From: Candidatus Rifleibacteriota bacterium
Lineage (GTDB): Bacteria; Riflebacteria; Ozemobacteria; Ozemobacterales; Ozemobacteraceae
Length of the DNA stretch: 64,000 nt
Assembly: GCA_029560455.1 (NCBI GenBank)
Contig: JAKQKW010000029.1
Span: forward strand, 1-64,000
Reading direction: 5' to 3'
Under the pieces are notes generated by a model. That model did no database searches, had not been told where the DNA came from, and was given only the letters and a program-made list of their open reading frames with translations. This document shows positions 26,509 through 35,673 of the stretch, piece after piece; position 1 is the stretch's first letter; the number at the start of each line of letters is the position of its first letter. The translations under genes and the position numbers were made by a program.

Positions 26509-28725
26509 ACGTTTGCTGGTTTTGCCGGAAACTTCAATATAGGCGCTCTCTGTCGGGCTCTTAAAGACGTAGGCAAATGATTCGCCCATGCGCTTGAGGT
26601 TGCCTTTTATTTCCTGGGCCCCATCTGAGAGCTTGATCTGAATGCTTTCGGGATTGACGTCGGTTCCCATGTTCAGTGAGAAGACGACTTCGCCGCCTGC
26701 TTTGATTGCTGAAGATGTCTGTGTGTTGCCGTCAATGAAGTCGAAGCTCTGGTAAACTTTCTGGGCCTCTGCACGCAGTGAAATGGCAAGCAGAAATGGG
26801 TCTTCTTCTTCGGCTCCCTGTTCTTTTCCGGTGGTTGCTGATTTGTTTCCGGCGGCGTTCTGACCAGGAGCTTTCACTTTCTGGTTGTCGCCAGAAGTGC
26901 CTGATGTGTTTTCATTGTCTGCAGCATTACCAGATGTTTCTGCTCCTGCGCCCTCGTCTGCGCCTGCAACATCCGAGCCTTCAGCGCTGTCTGATGTGTA
27001 TTCAGAACCTTGAGAAGAGTCTCCATCGGCAGTGCTGTATCTGATACCGGAGTCGGCTGTCTGCTGATTGCTGTCTGAGCCGGAACCTGATGAAATCGAA
27101 TTTTCTTCGGTGGCCGCTGTTTCCTGGTTGTCGCCGGTTTCAGGAGCTGAAGTTTCGCCATTTTCAGTGTTTCCGGCCATGTCGTCTGAACTGGTGCCCT
27201 GGGCAGAGCCCGCATAGCCGCTCTCGCCAGAGCCGTTACTGCCTGTTGCGCTGTCTGAATCTGAATATGATTGCCCACCTGAACTGCCGATATCGCCTGA
27301 TGAGGTATCGCTACCAGAAGACGCGGCTGAATCCGGGGAGCTGCTTCCTGCTGAACTGCTTCCTGCTGAATTGTCTGAAACGCCACCGGCTGCTGTGGCG
27401 CCGGCTTTGGCTGGATCAGAGTAAAGATCAGAAAGGTCTACTGCCTGCGGCTTGCCGAAACTTGAGTGATTTACGCTTTCGTTACCGCCAGATGAAGAGG
27501 TATCGGATGATGACATATTGCCGGCACCAGTGCCACTTTTACTGCCTCGCTGGTTGTCGATGGTTCGGCTTTCGAAGTCGACTTTGCCGACCGGAATTGC
27601 AACCTGAAGAATCTTTTTCTGCTGCCCGCCCGGGGCTTTTCGATTGTTGACATAGACGCTCGCAGAATACTGGTCTTCAGACGGAACACGGAACATGTGG
27701 CGATAATTCTTAAGTTTTGCAGCGCTCACCGGGGCGGTGTCGCCCTGGTCATCGGTTACTACCATGGAAACGTCTTCAGGGTTAACATCTTCGCCGACTT
27801 CAACGGCAATTTTAATGCGCGTATCTTCTGGAATCTTGAATTTGTCGAGTCGATAGTTTGCGGTTGTTTCAGAATTGGCGTTGCTGGCAAAAACTTCTTC
27901 AGAAAAATCGGTCGGGTGCTGAATTACCATTCTGATAGATGGCGGTGGCAGTTTGACCGGTGCCGGATCTACGCCGGTAAGAGGTTTTGCTGGTTCTTCA
28001 GGAGTTGCCGGTTTTGTGGCTGTGGTTGTCGCGGGAGTTGCAGGTTTGCTGTCAGCTGTAGTTGCAGACGGGGTCTCAGGGGGGGCGACTGCGGGGGTGG
28101 TTTCTGGCGGGGTCGCTGCTGTGGCTGCCGGTTCTGTTGAAGGTTCGGCTGCGGAACCCGCATCTGAATCATTGTCTTCGCCACTGACGACGTTTTCTGG
28201 TTCGGTCGGGGCTGGTGGCGTGGCCGGAGCTTCTTCTTCCTTTTTTTTGCCGGTGTTGAATTCTGCTTCATTGTAGGAATCAGAAAGAACATACTTGCCG
28301 TTTTTGAATTTGACGCTCCACTGGTAACCGGCAGCTCCGCCGGCGAAGCCTGTGGATGTTGGCCCGGCTTTACTTACCATTTCATCTTTCAGTCGGTTGA
28401 TGCTCGAGTTGACAGCATTTTCGAGGGATTTGCTGGCATCTGTGTCTGAAGACTTCTGGCCATCCTGCCGGGTGGTAATCTTGCTGATGTCTGGCGAAGA
28501 GGAATCAGCACCAAGGTCTTTCTGCTGCTTTTCCCATTGTTCGTTAACATTCTTGATGTGTTCCTGCATTTTTTTCTGGTATTCTTCAGCGCGTTTTTTT
28601 GCGGCAGCTTCAGCAGCTTCGAATGAGTCGAAGGTGATGTCTGCAGCAAGCGCTTTTTGACTGCCAGTCTGAAACAGAAAGGTCGCCAGCAGAAATGCCA
28701 ACAGGACAGCTTTGTATATTCTCAT
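26473..28725 (-). CDS. Large secreted Ser/Gly/Asp-rich protein with duplicated beta-type domain
   Basis: 750 residues; not a family I recognise. A signal peptide ends near ALAAD (residue 28). An Ala/Lys/Glu helical segment (30-70) and a conserved-looking stretch (GYQWSVKFKNGKYVLS, about 133-149) follow. A Pro/Thr-rich linker (165-255) precedes domain A (about 263-381), and a 260-residue Ser/Gly/Asp/Glu low-complexity region (about 385-642) precedes domain B (about 643-750). Domains A and B share GxDVNPExxxxxxxD, an F-x-S/P-P strand and a closing V-A/G-I-P-V strand, so they arose by duplication. The acidic low-complexity part suggests an extended extracellular stalk. It has an RBS (GGGAG) and its own promoter. 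Confidence 0.82.
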   Translation of the reverse strand: MRIYKAVLLAFLLATFLFQTGSQKALAADITFDSFEAAEAAAKKRAEEYQKKMQEHIKNVNEQWEKQQKDLGADSSSPDISKITTRQDGQKSSDTDASKSLENAVNSSINRLKDEMVSKAGPTSTGFAGGAAGYQWSVKFKNGKYVLSDSYNEAEFNTGKKKEEEAPATPPAPTEPENVVSGEDNDSDAGSAAEPSTEPAATAATPPETTPAVAPPETPSATTADSKPATPATTTATKPATPEEPAKPLTGVDPAPVKLPPPSIRMVIQHPTDFSEEVFASNANSETTANYRLDKFKIPEDTRIKIAVEVGEDVNPEDVSMVVTDDQGDTAPVSAAKLKNYRHMFRVPSEDQYSASVYVNNRKAPGGQQKKILQVAIPVGKVDFESRTIDNQRGSKSGTGAGNMSSSDTSSSGGNESVNHSSFGKPQAVDLSDLYSDPAKAGATAAGGVSDNSAGSSSAGSSSPDSAASSGSDTSSGDIGSSGGQSYSDSDSATGSNGSGESGYAGSAQGTSSDDMAGNTENGETSAPETGDNQETAATEENSISSGSGSDSNQQTADSGIRYSTADGDSSQGSEYTSDSAEGSDVAGADEGAGAETSGNAADNENTSGTSGDNQKVKAPGQNAAGNKSATTGKEQGAEEEDPFLLAISLRAEAQKVYQSFDFIDGNTQTSSAIKAGGEVVFSLNMGTDVNPESIQIKLSDGAQEIKGNLKRMGESFAYVFKSPTESAYIEVSGKTSKRSFTYKVGIPVR

Positions 28726-28784
28726 AGGTTTCTCCCTCGAATTTTTCCCGGCAGATTTCAGCAGTAGTTGAAGTATATATAGTA

Positions 28785-28793
28785 ATTATACCA
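28785..28793 (-). promoter_or_regulatory. Extended -10 promoter of the secreted Ser-rich protein gene
   Basis: On the minus strand the sequence reads TGGTATAAT: a perfect -10 hexamer (28785-28790) with an extended TG element, about 60 bases upstream of the start. No good -35 is seen, as is usual for extended -10 promoters. Confidence 0.55.
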
Positions 28794-28953
28794 CAACCCT
28801 GCCCAGACTTCTTCAGGGTGTCAGGTGACCGCTCCGGAACGCTCTTTGCGGTGAAGTCTGTTCAGATTATGTCGTGTTATATATGTACACTTTGTCCATA
28901 ATATATAACGAATTCTGATTGTGAAAAGTTTCATTCTTTTTTTGGGTTTTATC

Positions 28954-28962
28954 TGTTATGAT
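28954..28962 (+). promoter_or_regulatory. Extended -10 promoter of the small zinc-ribbon gene
   Basis: TGTTATGAT (28954-28962) gives an extended -10 about 38 bases upstream of ATG 29001, in an AT-rich stretch of the divergent gap. The -35 is weak. The rest of the 275-base gap holds no other clear element. Confidence 0.45.
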
Positions 28963-29000
28963 ATTCTGCGAAGAAAAAATGAAAGAGATGGTTATGGAAA

Positions 29001-29480
29001 ATGAATCAGGATATTGATAATAAACTGATTTCGTGCCGGGTTTGCGGCATTATCATGGTTAAACTTGCGAGAGACGTTTGTCCGAAGTGTTTCCGTGAAG
29101 AAGAGGAATTGTTTCAGAAGGTTAAAAACTTTCTCAGAACCAATCCCGGCGCATCTGTTTTTCAGGTTGCAGAGCATGCCGGGTGCAGTGAAGAGCAGGT
29201 GCAGGCCTTTATAAATTCTGGAAGGCTAGAGCGGGTCGGTCTGAGAAAAGTTGCTCATCCCTGTCAGCTTTGTCAAAAGATTATTTACGAAGGGGTAATG
29301 TGCCCCGAGTGTAAAAAAGACCTTAAAGACCAGGTCAATAATCTTAAAGAACCACGGCCAGAACCTAAGGAGCCCAGACCGACGGGTCGACAGGCTCCAG
29401 ATAGTGCCTCTGGTAAAGAGGTTTTTGATAAGAAAAAAGAAGGTCCGGACGGTGGACACGTCGGGAAGAGAAAAAACTGA
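29001..29480 (+). CDS. Small double zinc-ribbon protein resembling YvyF (TIGR03826)
   Basis: 159 residues. The first zinc ribbon is CRVCG, 15 residues later CPKC. A helical segment follows (FLRTNPGASVFQVAEHAG, then SEEQVQAFINSGRLERVG). This CxxC-CxxC plus winged-helix-like region resembles YvyF, a protein coded in flagellar operons of Bacillus. A second zinc ribbon, CQLCQ with CPEC, and a basic, Pro-rich disordered tail are added. No flagellar genes are nearby. Nucleic acid or protein binding is likely (inference). It has its own extended -10 promoter and only a weak Shine-Dalgarno. Confidence 0.78.
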   Translation: MNQDIDNKLISCRVCGIIMVKLARDVCPKCFREEEELFQKVKNFLRTNPGASVFQVAEHAGCSEEQVQAFINSGRLERVGLRKVAHPCQLCQKIIYEGVMCPECKKDLKDQVNNLKEPRPEPKEPRPTGRQAPDSASGKEVFDKKKEGPDGGHVGKRKN

Positions 29481-29500
29481 TATTGCTGTAATGGCAAGTG

Positions 29501-29529
29501 TTGCATTGCCTCTGACACTGTGCTAGACT
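29501..29529 (+). promoter_or_regulatory. Promoter upstream of the coiled-coil/aminoacyl-tRNA synthetase operon
   Basis: The -35 TTGCAT (29501-29506), a 17-base spacer and -10 TAGACT (29524-29529) with an extended TGC. It is about 115 bases upstream of ATG 29646. Confidence 0.45.
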
Positions 29530-29645
29530 TTCGTGGTTTAGAAACTCTTTGCCGAACCGCGGGGCTGAGACATGTATTCGGCACCGAAACTGGCTTTAAC
29601 GAAGTATATTGTATTGTTAATCTGTATTGATTTTAGGGAGACCGT

Positions 29646-31730
29646 ATGAATCCAGAAGCCAACGGAGAAATCAGTAACGAATTCTTCAAGAAATTGAATC
29701 AACAGATTGTCCAGAAAGACAATCTGATCAAGTTGCTGCAGCTCCAGATCCGAAATCTCAAAACTCAGATCGAGGCCGGAGGCACAGGCTCAGAGGAGCT
29801 TGGGCAGCTGAAGAAAGCTCTCGAAGAAAAATCCACGGAATCAGAACGGCTTCTGGCTGAGCTTGAAGCTCAGAAAAATCAGTTCAGTGAACTTGAACAG
29901 GCCAAAGATGAGCAGATAAAAGCTCTCAGCGAGATGCTTGAACAGCACCAGGCTTCTGGTAGTACCGTCGCTGAAGTTGTCGAAGATCCGAGGGTTGCCG
30001 AACTTGAACAGGTGGTTTCATCGCTTCGTGAAGAACTTGAGAAGGCAAATCAGGCTGTCGGAGATCTTCAGTCGCAGCTGACTTCATCGGTTGCTGACCC
30101 ACAGCAGGCAAGTGATCTTCAGATGGCTTTTGATGCCTCTCAGGCTGAAGTCGCTCAACTGAATGCTGCGGTAGAAGAAATTAAAGCCCAGCTGATGGCT
30201 CGTGAAGCCGAACTTGCCACTGCCACTGCTGCGGCTGGTGATGCCTCGGCTCAGGCTGCGGCTGTTGAAGAATTCAAGACAGAGATAGCTTTCAGAGATA
30301 ACCGCATTCTTGAGCTTGAACAGGATGTAGTCAGCCTGAAAAGCATAATTGCCGAAAAAGATGAGGCGGCTGGAGCTGGCGCAGGCTCTTCTGAAGAGCT
30401 TGTTAAAGCCATGGCCGAAGTCGAAGAGCTGAAAGCGCAGATCGCATCTTTAAAAGCAAGTCCTGCGCTGCCGCCGGCAGTTTCTGATGAGCTTGAAAAA
30501 CTCCGTCAGGAAGTCTCGTCGATGGATGAGCTGAAGGCTGAATTAGACAAGCTGCGTGCCGAATCAGATGACTTTGCTGAAGCGGCAATGAAAGTTACTG
30601 CTCTTGAAGCGGAACGTGAGCAGCTTGCCAATGAAATTGAAGGATTGAAGGCTGCTTCTACAGATTCTGACCAGGTTGATGCAATGAAGCTTGAAATTGT
30701 AAAGCTGCAGGAAACTTTGCAGAATCGAGAAGACGAGCTTGCCAGACTGCGTGTTTCTCTTGAGGCACGTCAGGACGAAAGTATGAATGACCCGGCTGTG
30801 CGTGAAGAGGTTGAACAGCTTACCAGACAGGTTGCCGATCAACTGCTTGCCATTCAGAATTTTGAAAGCATGATCAGTCGCACCCGTGAACAGCTTAAAC
30901 AGAAAGATGCTGAGATCGAACTGCTCAAAGCAAGATCCGGCGGTGCTGCCGCTTCTGCAAACGTAATACCGGTTACCGGCGAGAACGAGATCATCACCAG
31001 CTTTATCGATTTCTTTGATGGTCTTGATTCGCTGCTTATCAAAAATCCGCTGCCAGAGCTGCAGACACTTCATCAGAAGCTTCTTGACCGCCTCATTATT
31101 CCAAATCAGATTACCTATATGCAGGTTATCTCAGAAGAATACGACCCCGAAAAACACAGCGCTACTGACTATTTCCGATCATCGAAATTCCCAGAGCGCT
31201 GCATTGTGTTTGAGGTTGAAAAAGGCTATCGCAAAGGCGATTCGGTTATCAAGAAATCTAAAGTCTGGGTTGTGCAGAATCTTTTCAGCTGTCTTGCCTG
31301 TGGTGCCACACAGAGCAACCCCGACAGCCGCTTCTGCCATCTCTGCGGTGCTAAAATTGTTGCTCCTAACGGGCTGCCAGTTGACAGCCTGCCTGAATTC
31401 GAACCTTCGCCGATCACCTATCAGAGATTTGCAGAAAGAATGCTTGAGCTCAACGATCAGGAAAGGGCGCGCGAATACATTCTCGCTGGCCTTGAGCTCG
31501 ATTCCAACTTCGTGCCTCTGATGGTCAGACTGGCCGATATTTATATGGCTGAATCGAAATTTGAAGATGCCATGGATCTTCTTAAGAAGGCTTACAGCCT
31601 CAAGCCAGACCCGAAGACCAACGAGAAGATTCAGTCGCTCGAAACCAAGCTCAGCATCTTCAAACAGGCCAAAAACCTCAAGCTTTCACCCGAAGAATTC
31701 GAAAAGCTGCTGCACCTTATTCAAAAGTAA
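29646..31730 (+). CDS. Long coiled-coil protein with zinc ribbon and C-terminal TPR
   Basis: 694 residues; no named family recognised. Residues about 8-435 form an almost unbroken acidic Ala/Glu/Leu/Gln coiled coil. A compact domain (about 445-545) follows, then a rubredoxin-type zinc ribbon (CLACGATQ, then FCHLCGAKI). Two or three TPR units close the protein (YILAGLELDSNF, AMDLLKKAYSLKPD). No signal peptide or membrane helix is present, so a cytoplasmic scaffold or structural filament protein is likely. RBS AGGGAGA precedes the ATG. It lies 20 bases upstream of valS and may share its transcript. Confidence 0.82.
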   Translation: MNPEANGEISNEFFKKLNQQIVQKDNLIKLLQLQIRNLKTQIEAGGTGSEELGQLKKALEEKSTESERLLAELEAQKNQFSELEQAKDEQIKALSEMLEQHQASGSTVAEVVEDPRVAELEQVVSSLREELEKANQAVGDLQSQLTSSVADPQQASDLQMAFDASQAEVAQLNAAVEEIKAQLMAREAELATATAAAGDASAQAAAVEEFKTEIAFRDNRILELEQDVVSLKSIIAEKDEAAGAGAGSSEELVKAMAEVEELKAQIASLKASPALPPAVSDELEKLRQEVSSMDELKAELDKLRAESDDFAEAAMKVTALEAEREQLANEIEGLKAASTDSDQVDAMKLEIVKLQETLQNREDELARLRVSLEARQDESMNDPAVREEVEQLTRQVADQLLAIQNFESMISRTREQLKQKDAEIELLKARSGGAAASANVIPVTGENEIITSFIDFFDGLDSLLIKNPLPELQTLHQKLLDRLIIPNQITYMQVISEEYDPEKHSATDYFRSSKFPERCIVFEVEKGYRKGDSVIKKSKVWVVQNLFSCLACGATQSNPDSRFCHLCGAKIVAPNGLPVDSLPEFEPSPITYQRFAERMLELNDQERAREYILAGLELDSNFVPLMVRLADIYMAESKFEDAMDLLKKAYSLKPDPKTNEKIQSLETKLSIFKQAKNLKLSPEEFEKLLHLIQK

Positions 31731-31750
31731 TCAACGCCAAAGGTTAATCT

Positions 31751-34420
31751 ATGTCACAGACTAATGCCTCAGAACTTCTGCCAAAGGCATACGAACCTGC
31801 AGAAGTCGAAAATTCAATCTACAGCAAATGGGAAAGCGCCAAGTGTTTTCATGGCAGCGAAAAATCCGACAAACCCAAATATTCGATCGTAATTCCGCCA
31901 CCCAACGTTACCGGCATGCTGACTATGGGTCACGTTCTCAATAACACGCTTCAGGACATCCTGATCCGCTTTCAGAGAATGCAGGGCCGCGAAGCCATGT
32001 GGCTGCCCGGTACCGATCACGCCGGTATTGCGACGCAGAATGTCGTTGAAAAGGCTCTGGCAAAAGAAAAGACTTCCCGCCATGACCTGGGTCGCGAAAA
32101 GTTTCTTGAACGCGTCTGGACCTGGAAGGAAAAGTATGGTGGCATTATTCTCAGTCAGCTGAAAAAGCTCGGTTGTTCCTGTGACTGGGAACGCGAGCGT
32201 TTCACCATGGATGAAGGCCTCAGTGAAGCCGTCAAGATGTCGTTCATCAAGCTTCACCAGGATGGGCTCATCTACAAGGGCAAATACATCATCAACTGGT
32301 GCCCGAGATGCCGTACCGCTCTTTCTGACGAAGAAAAAATCCCAGAAGACACCAATGGTTCGCTCTGGTATATGCGCTATCCGCGCAAAGACGGTAAAGG
32401 GCACTTAATCGTCGCTACCACCCGCCCGGAAACGATGCTTGGCGATACAGCTGTGGCAGTTAACCCGCACGACGAACGCTATGCCGATCTGATCGGGCAG
32501 AAGCTGATTCTGCCGTTTATCGGTCGTGAAATACCCGTAATTGCTGATGATTATGTCGACAAAGCCTTTGGTACAGGTGCGGTAAAAATTACTCCGGCTC
32601 ACGACCCGAACGACTTCGAAATGGGGCGGCGCCACAATCTTGAACAGGTCATCGTCATGGACGAAGCCGGCATCATGAACGATCTTGCCGGAAAATTCGC
32701 CGGTCTTGACCGTTTTGAAGCCCGCAAGGCCATTGTTGCCGAACTTGAAGAACAGGGCCTTCTCGAAAAAATTGAAGACCATCAGCTTGCGGTCGGGCAT
32801 TGCGAACGCTGCAAAACCATTATCGAGCCTTATCTTTCTGACCAGTGGTTCGTTAAAATGAAACCTCTGGCTGAAAAGGCCATTGAGGCCGTTAAGAACG
32901 GCACTCTGCGTTTCACCCCGAACCGCTGGGTTGGCGTTTACCTGCACTGGATGGAAAACATCCGTGACTGGTGCATCAGCCGCCAGCTCTGGTGGGGGCA
33001 CAGAATTCCAGCCTATACCTGCGGCGCCTGCCGGCACGTAATGGTTGCTGCCGATATGCCCGATAAATGTGGCAAATGCGGTGCAACTCAGGGCATCACG
33101 CAGGATGAAGACGTTCTCGATACCTGGTTCTCGTCATGGCTCTGGCCCTTTTCGACGATGGGCTGGCCTGAAACCACCGAAACGCTTCGTCGCTTCTACC
33201 CGACTGACACTCTGGTAACCGGCCCCGATATTATTTTCTTCTGGGTCGCGAGAATGGTCATGGCCGGCTATTATTTCCTCGGCGAATGCCCGTTCCATGA
33301 TGTTTACTTCACCAGCATCGTCAGAGATATGAAGGGCCGCAAGATGAGCAAGTCGCTTGGCAATTCGCCCGACCCGCTCGAAATCATCGCCAAATACGGA
33401 GCTGATGCTCTTCGCTATACGGTTATTTCTCTTGCACCGGTCGGGCAGGATATCCGTTTTGCTGAAAACAAGGTCGAAATCGGGCGTAACTTTGCCAACA
33501 AGCTCTGGAATGCCTCGCGCTTCGTGCTGATGAACCTTGAAGGTGCCAGTTGCACGATCGACGCGAAACTGCCGCCGGCCGAAAAGCTTGGGCAGATCGA
33601 CCGATGGATCGTCTCACGTCTGAACTACACTGTTGAGCAGGTTCACAACAACCTTGCCGAAGGCAACTTCAGGTTCAACGATGCTCTGAAATGTGTCTAT
33701 GAATTTATCTGGAACGACTTCTGCGACTGGTATATCGAAATGAGCAAATCGGTGCTGTTCGGCAAAGATGCCGAGCGCAAAGCCGTGGTTCAGCAGGTTC
33801 TGCTCAGCTGCCTCGACGGGGCTCTGAGAATTCTGCACCCATTCATGCCGTTCGTAACTGAAGAAATCTGGCAGAAACTGCCGGGAAGCAAAGGTTTCCT
33901 GATGCAGAGCCATTTCCCGGTCTGTGATACGGCCCGCGTCGATTCCCAGCTCGAACAGGAAATCTCTGAACTGATGGAAGCCATTCGCGTCATCAGAAAC
34001 CTCAGGGCCTCAGCCAATGTTTCACCAGCGAAAAAGGTAACTGTCAGAGTCGTGAAAAATGCTTCTCTCAGTCAGGCTTTCAATAACCATCAGGCGATGA
34101 TCTGCTCGCTTGCCGGTGTTGAGAATTTCTCAATTGTCGACAGCAAGCCTGCCGGCCATCTTGTCGGTCTGATGGGCACTACCGAAGTCTGCCTCGATCT
34201 GGCTGGCGTCATCGACGTGCAGGCCGAGTTGACCCGTGTTGAAAATGAGCTGGGCAAGGTCGAAAAGGAAATGGCAAAAATTTCTGTCAAGCTTGAGAAT
34301 GCAGATTTTGTCAGCAAGGCTCCGGCCGAAGTCGTCGACAAGATTCGCGACAGCATCGAAGCTTACCAGCAGCAGATAGTCAAGCTGCAGCAGTATCAGA
34401 AAGATCTCAGGAGCATCTGA
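31751..34420 (+). CDS. valS: Valyl-tRNA synthetase
   Basis: 889 residues, full length class I synthetase. The HIGH-type motif is [16 protein letters not shown]; the KMSKS loop is [22 protein letters not shown] and [16 protein letters not shown] are typical of ValRS. The CP1 editing domain contains [17 protein letters not shown]. The anticodon-binding region and the C-terminal coiled-coil arm ([20 protein letters not shown]) are present. CxxC pairs near 430-450 ([15 protein letters not shown]) form a zinc site in the insertion domain. It attaches valine to tRNA-Val in the cytoplasm. Confidence 0.98.
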   Translation: MSQTNASELLPKAYEPAEVENSIYSKWESAKCFHGSEKSDKPKYSIVIPPPNVTGMLTMGHVLNNTLQDILIRFQRMQGREAMWLPGTDHAGIATQNVVEKALAKEKTSRHDLGREKFLERVWTWKEKYGGIILSQLKKLGCSCDWERERFTMDEGLSEAVKMSFIKLHQDGLIYKGKYIINWCPRCRTALSDEEKIPEDTNGSLWYMRYPRKDGKGHLIVATTRPETMLGDTAVAVNPHDERYADLIGQKLILPFIGREIPVIADDYVDKAFGTGAVKITPAHDPNDFEMGRRHNLEQVIVMDEAGIMNDLAGKFAGLDRFEARKAIVAELEEQGLLEKIEDHQLAVGHCERCKTIIEPYLSDQWFVKMKPLAEKAIEAVKNGTLRFTPNRWVGVYLHWMENIRDWCISRQLWWGHRIPAYTCGACRHVMVAADMPDKCGKCGATQGITQDEDVLDTWFSSWLWPFSTMGWPETTETLRRFYPTDTLVTGPDIIFFWVARMVMAGYYFLGECPFHDVYFTSIVRDMKGRKMSKSLGNSPDPLEIIAKYGADALRYTVISLAPVGQDIRFAENKVEIGRNFANKLWNASRFVLMNLEGASCTIDAKLPPAEKLGQIDRWIVSRLNYTVEQVHNNLAEGNFRFNDALKCVYEFIWNDFCDWYIEMSKSVLFGKDAERKAVVQQVLLSCLDGALRILHPFMPFVTEEIWQKLPGSKGFLMQSHFPVCDTARVDSQLEQEISELMEAIRVIRNLRASANVSPAKKVTVRVVKNASLSQAFNNHQAMICSLAGVENFSIVDSKPAGHLVGLMGTTEVCLDLAGVIDVQAELTRVENELGKVEKEMAKISVKLENADFVSKAPAEVVDKIRDSIEAYQQQIVKLQQYQKDLRSI

Positions 34421-34421
34421 A

Positions 34422-35648
34422 GTGAAATTTAAAGCGACACCGGCAGAACAGCTCGAAATAGTGGCAACCGGCACCGCCGACATTGTTTCGAGAGAAGAGC
34501 TGCTGAAAAAATTCGAAAAATCATACGAAACCGGCAAACCTCTGGTAATCAAGCTGGGGGCAGACCCTTCCGCGCCTGACATCCATCTCGGCCATACGGT
34601 GGTTCTACAGAAAATGCGCCAGTTTCAGGCTCTTGGGCATGAAGTCGTTTTTCTTATCGGTGATTTCACCGCCAGAATCGGTGATCCGACCGGCAAAAAA
34701 AAGACCCGTCCGGCTCTCACTGAAGACGAAGTCAGGGCCAACGCCGAAACCTACAAACAGCAGATTGGCAAAATTCTCGATATCGAAAAAGCCAGAGTTG
34801 TTTTCAATTCTGAGTGGCTGGCAGGCATGACCTTTGCCGATGTTCTCAAGCTTTCGTCGCAATATACCGTAGCCCGAATGCTTGAACGCGATGATTTTGC
34901 CAAGCGCTTCAAAAACCAGATTCCGATCAGCGTCGTTGAATTCATGTACCCGCTGATGCAGGGGTATGACTCAGTTGCTCTGCATGCCGACGTTGAACTT
35001 GGCGGTCTTGACCAGACCTTTAATCTGCTGGTTGGCCGTGAATTGCAGAGATCCTATGGTCAGGCGCCGCAGGTAACTCTTACCATGCCTATTCTTGAAG
35101 GCCTCGACGGTCAGGAAAAGATGTCGAAGAGCCTGGGTAACTACGTCGGAATCGATGAAGCTCCCGGCCAGATTTATGGCAAGCTGCTTTCGATTCCAGA
35201 TGAATTGATGATCAAGTATTACGAGTTGCTGACTGATCTGTCAATCGCTGACCTCAAAGCGGTTCGTGAACAGATCGCCTCTGAACCCAAGGCAGTCAAG
35301 ATGCGCCTGGCACGCCAGATCACCGCTCAGTATCATGGGGCCGAAGCTGCCGCCTCTGCTGAAGCCGAGTTTGAAAAAATGTTCGGCAAGTCCGGTGACG
35401 GGTTGCCTGATAATATCGAAGAAGTTACAATTGCCGCCCCGGCCGATGGTTTGCCGCTGATGAAGATTCTCACGGTTACCGGTATGGCAGAGAGCGGCGG
35501 CGAAGCCCGCCGCCTGCTGCAGCAGGGCGGGGTTAAGATCGACCAGGTTAAAGAAACCGATGGTCAGAAGATGTTCAAGCCGGGTGCAGAATTCATTGCG
35601 CAGGCCGGCAAGCGAAAATTCCTGAAAATCAGTGTGAAGCCCGAGTAA
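34422..35648 (+). CDS. tyrS: Tyrosyl-tRNA synthetase
   Basis: 408 residues. Class I motifs are [11 protein letters not shown] (HIGH-like) and [10 protein letters not shown] (KMSKS). [17 protein letters not shown] is typical of the TyrZ-like subgroup. The C-terminal S4 RNA-binding domain is complete ([17 protein letters not shown]). GTG 34422 is the start: it lies 1 base after the valS stop, with AGGAG at 34409-34413. It attaches tyrosine to tRNA-Tyr and is in one transcript with valS and thrS. Confidence 0.97.
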   Translation: MKFKATPAEQLEIVATGTADIVSREELLKKFEKSYETGKPLVIKLGADPSAPDIHLGHTVVLQKMRQFQALGHEVVFLIGDFTARIGDPTGKKKTRPALTEDEVRANAETYKQQIGKILDIEKARVVFNSEWLAGMTFADVLKLSSQYTVARMLERDDFAKRFKNQIPISVVEFMYPLMQGYDSVALHADVELGGLDQTFNLLVGRELQRSYGQAPQVTLTMPILEGLDGQEKMSKSLGNYVGIDEAPGQIYGKLLSIPDELMIKYYELLTDLSIADLKAVREQIASEPKAVKMRLARQITAQYHGAEAAASAEAEFEKMFGKSGDGLPDNIEEVTIAAPADGLPLMKILTVTGMAESGGEARRLLQQGGVKIDQVKETDGQKMFKPGAEFIAQAGKRKFLKISVKPE

Positions 35649-35673
35649 ACGGGCACAATTATAAGGAGACAAT

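Noticed and set aside
26900..27570. Tandem DNA repeats or CRISPR in the Ser-rich region
   Set aside because: The repeat feeling comes from Ser/Gly/Asp codons; no fixed repeat unit or spacer pattern is present.
26874..27650. Overlapping frames on both strands in the Ser-rich gene
   Set aside because: Produced by the biased codon repeats of the low-complexity coding region; compositions are artificial (Gln/Arg/Leu or Arg/Cys-rich).
29579..29600. Possible sigma-54 promoter (GGCACC...TGGC)
   Set aside because: The spacing between GG and GC is 11 instead of the required 10 bases and the -12 element is imperfect.
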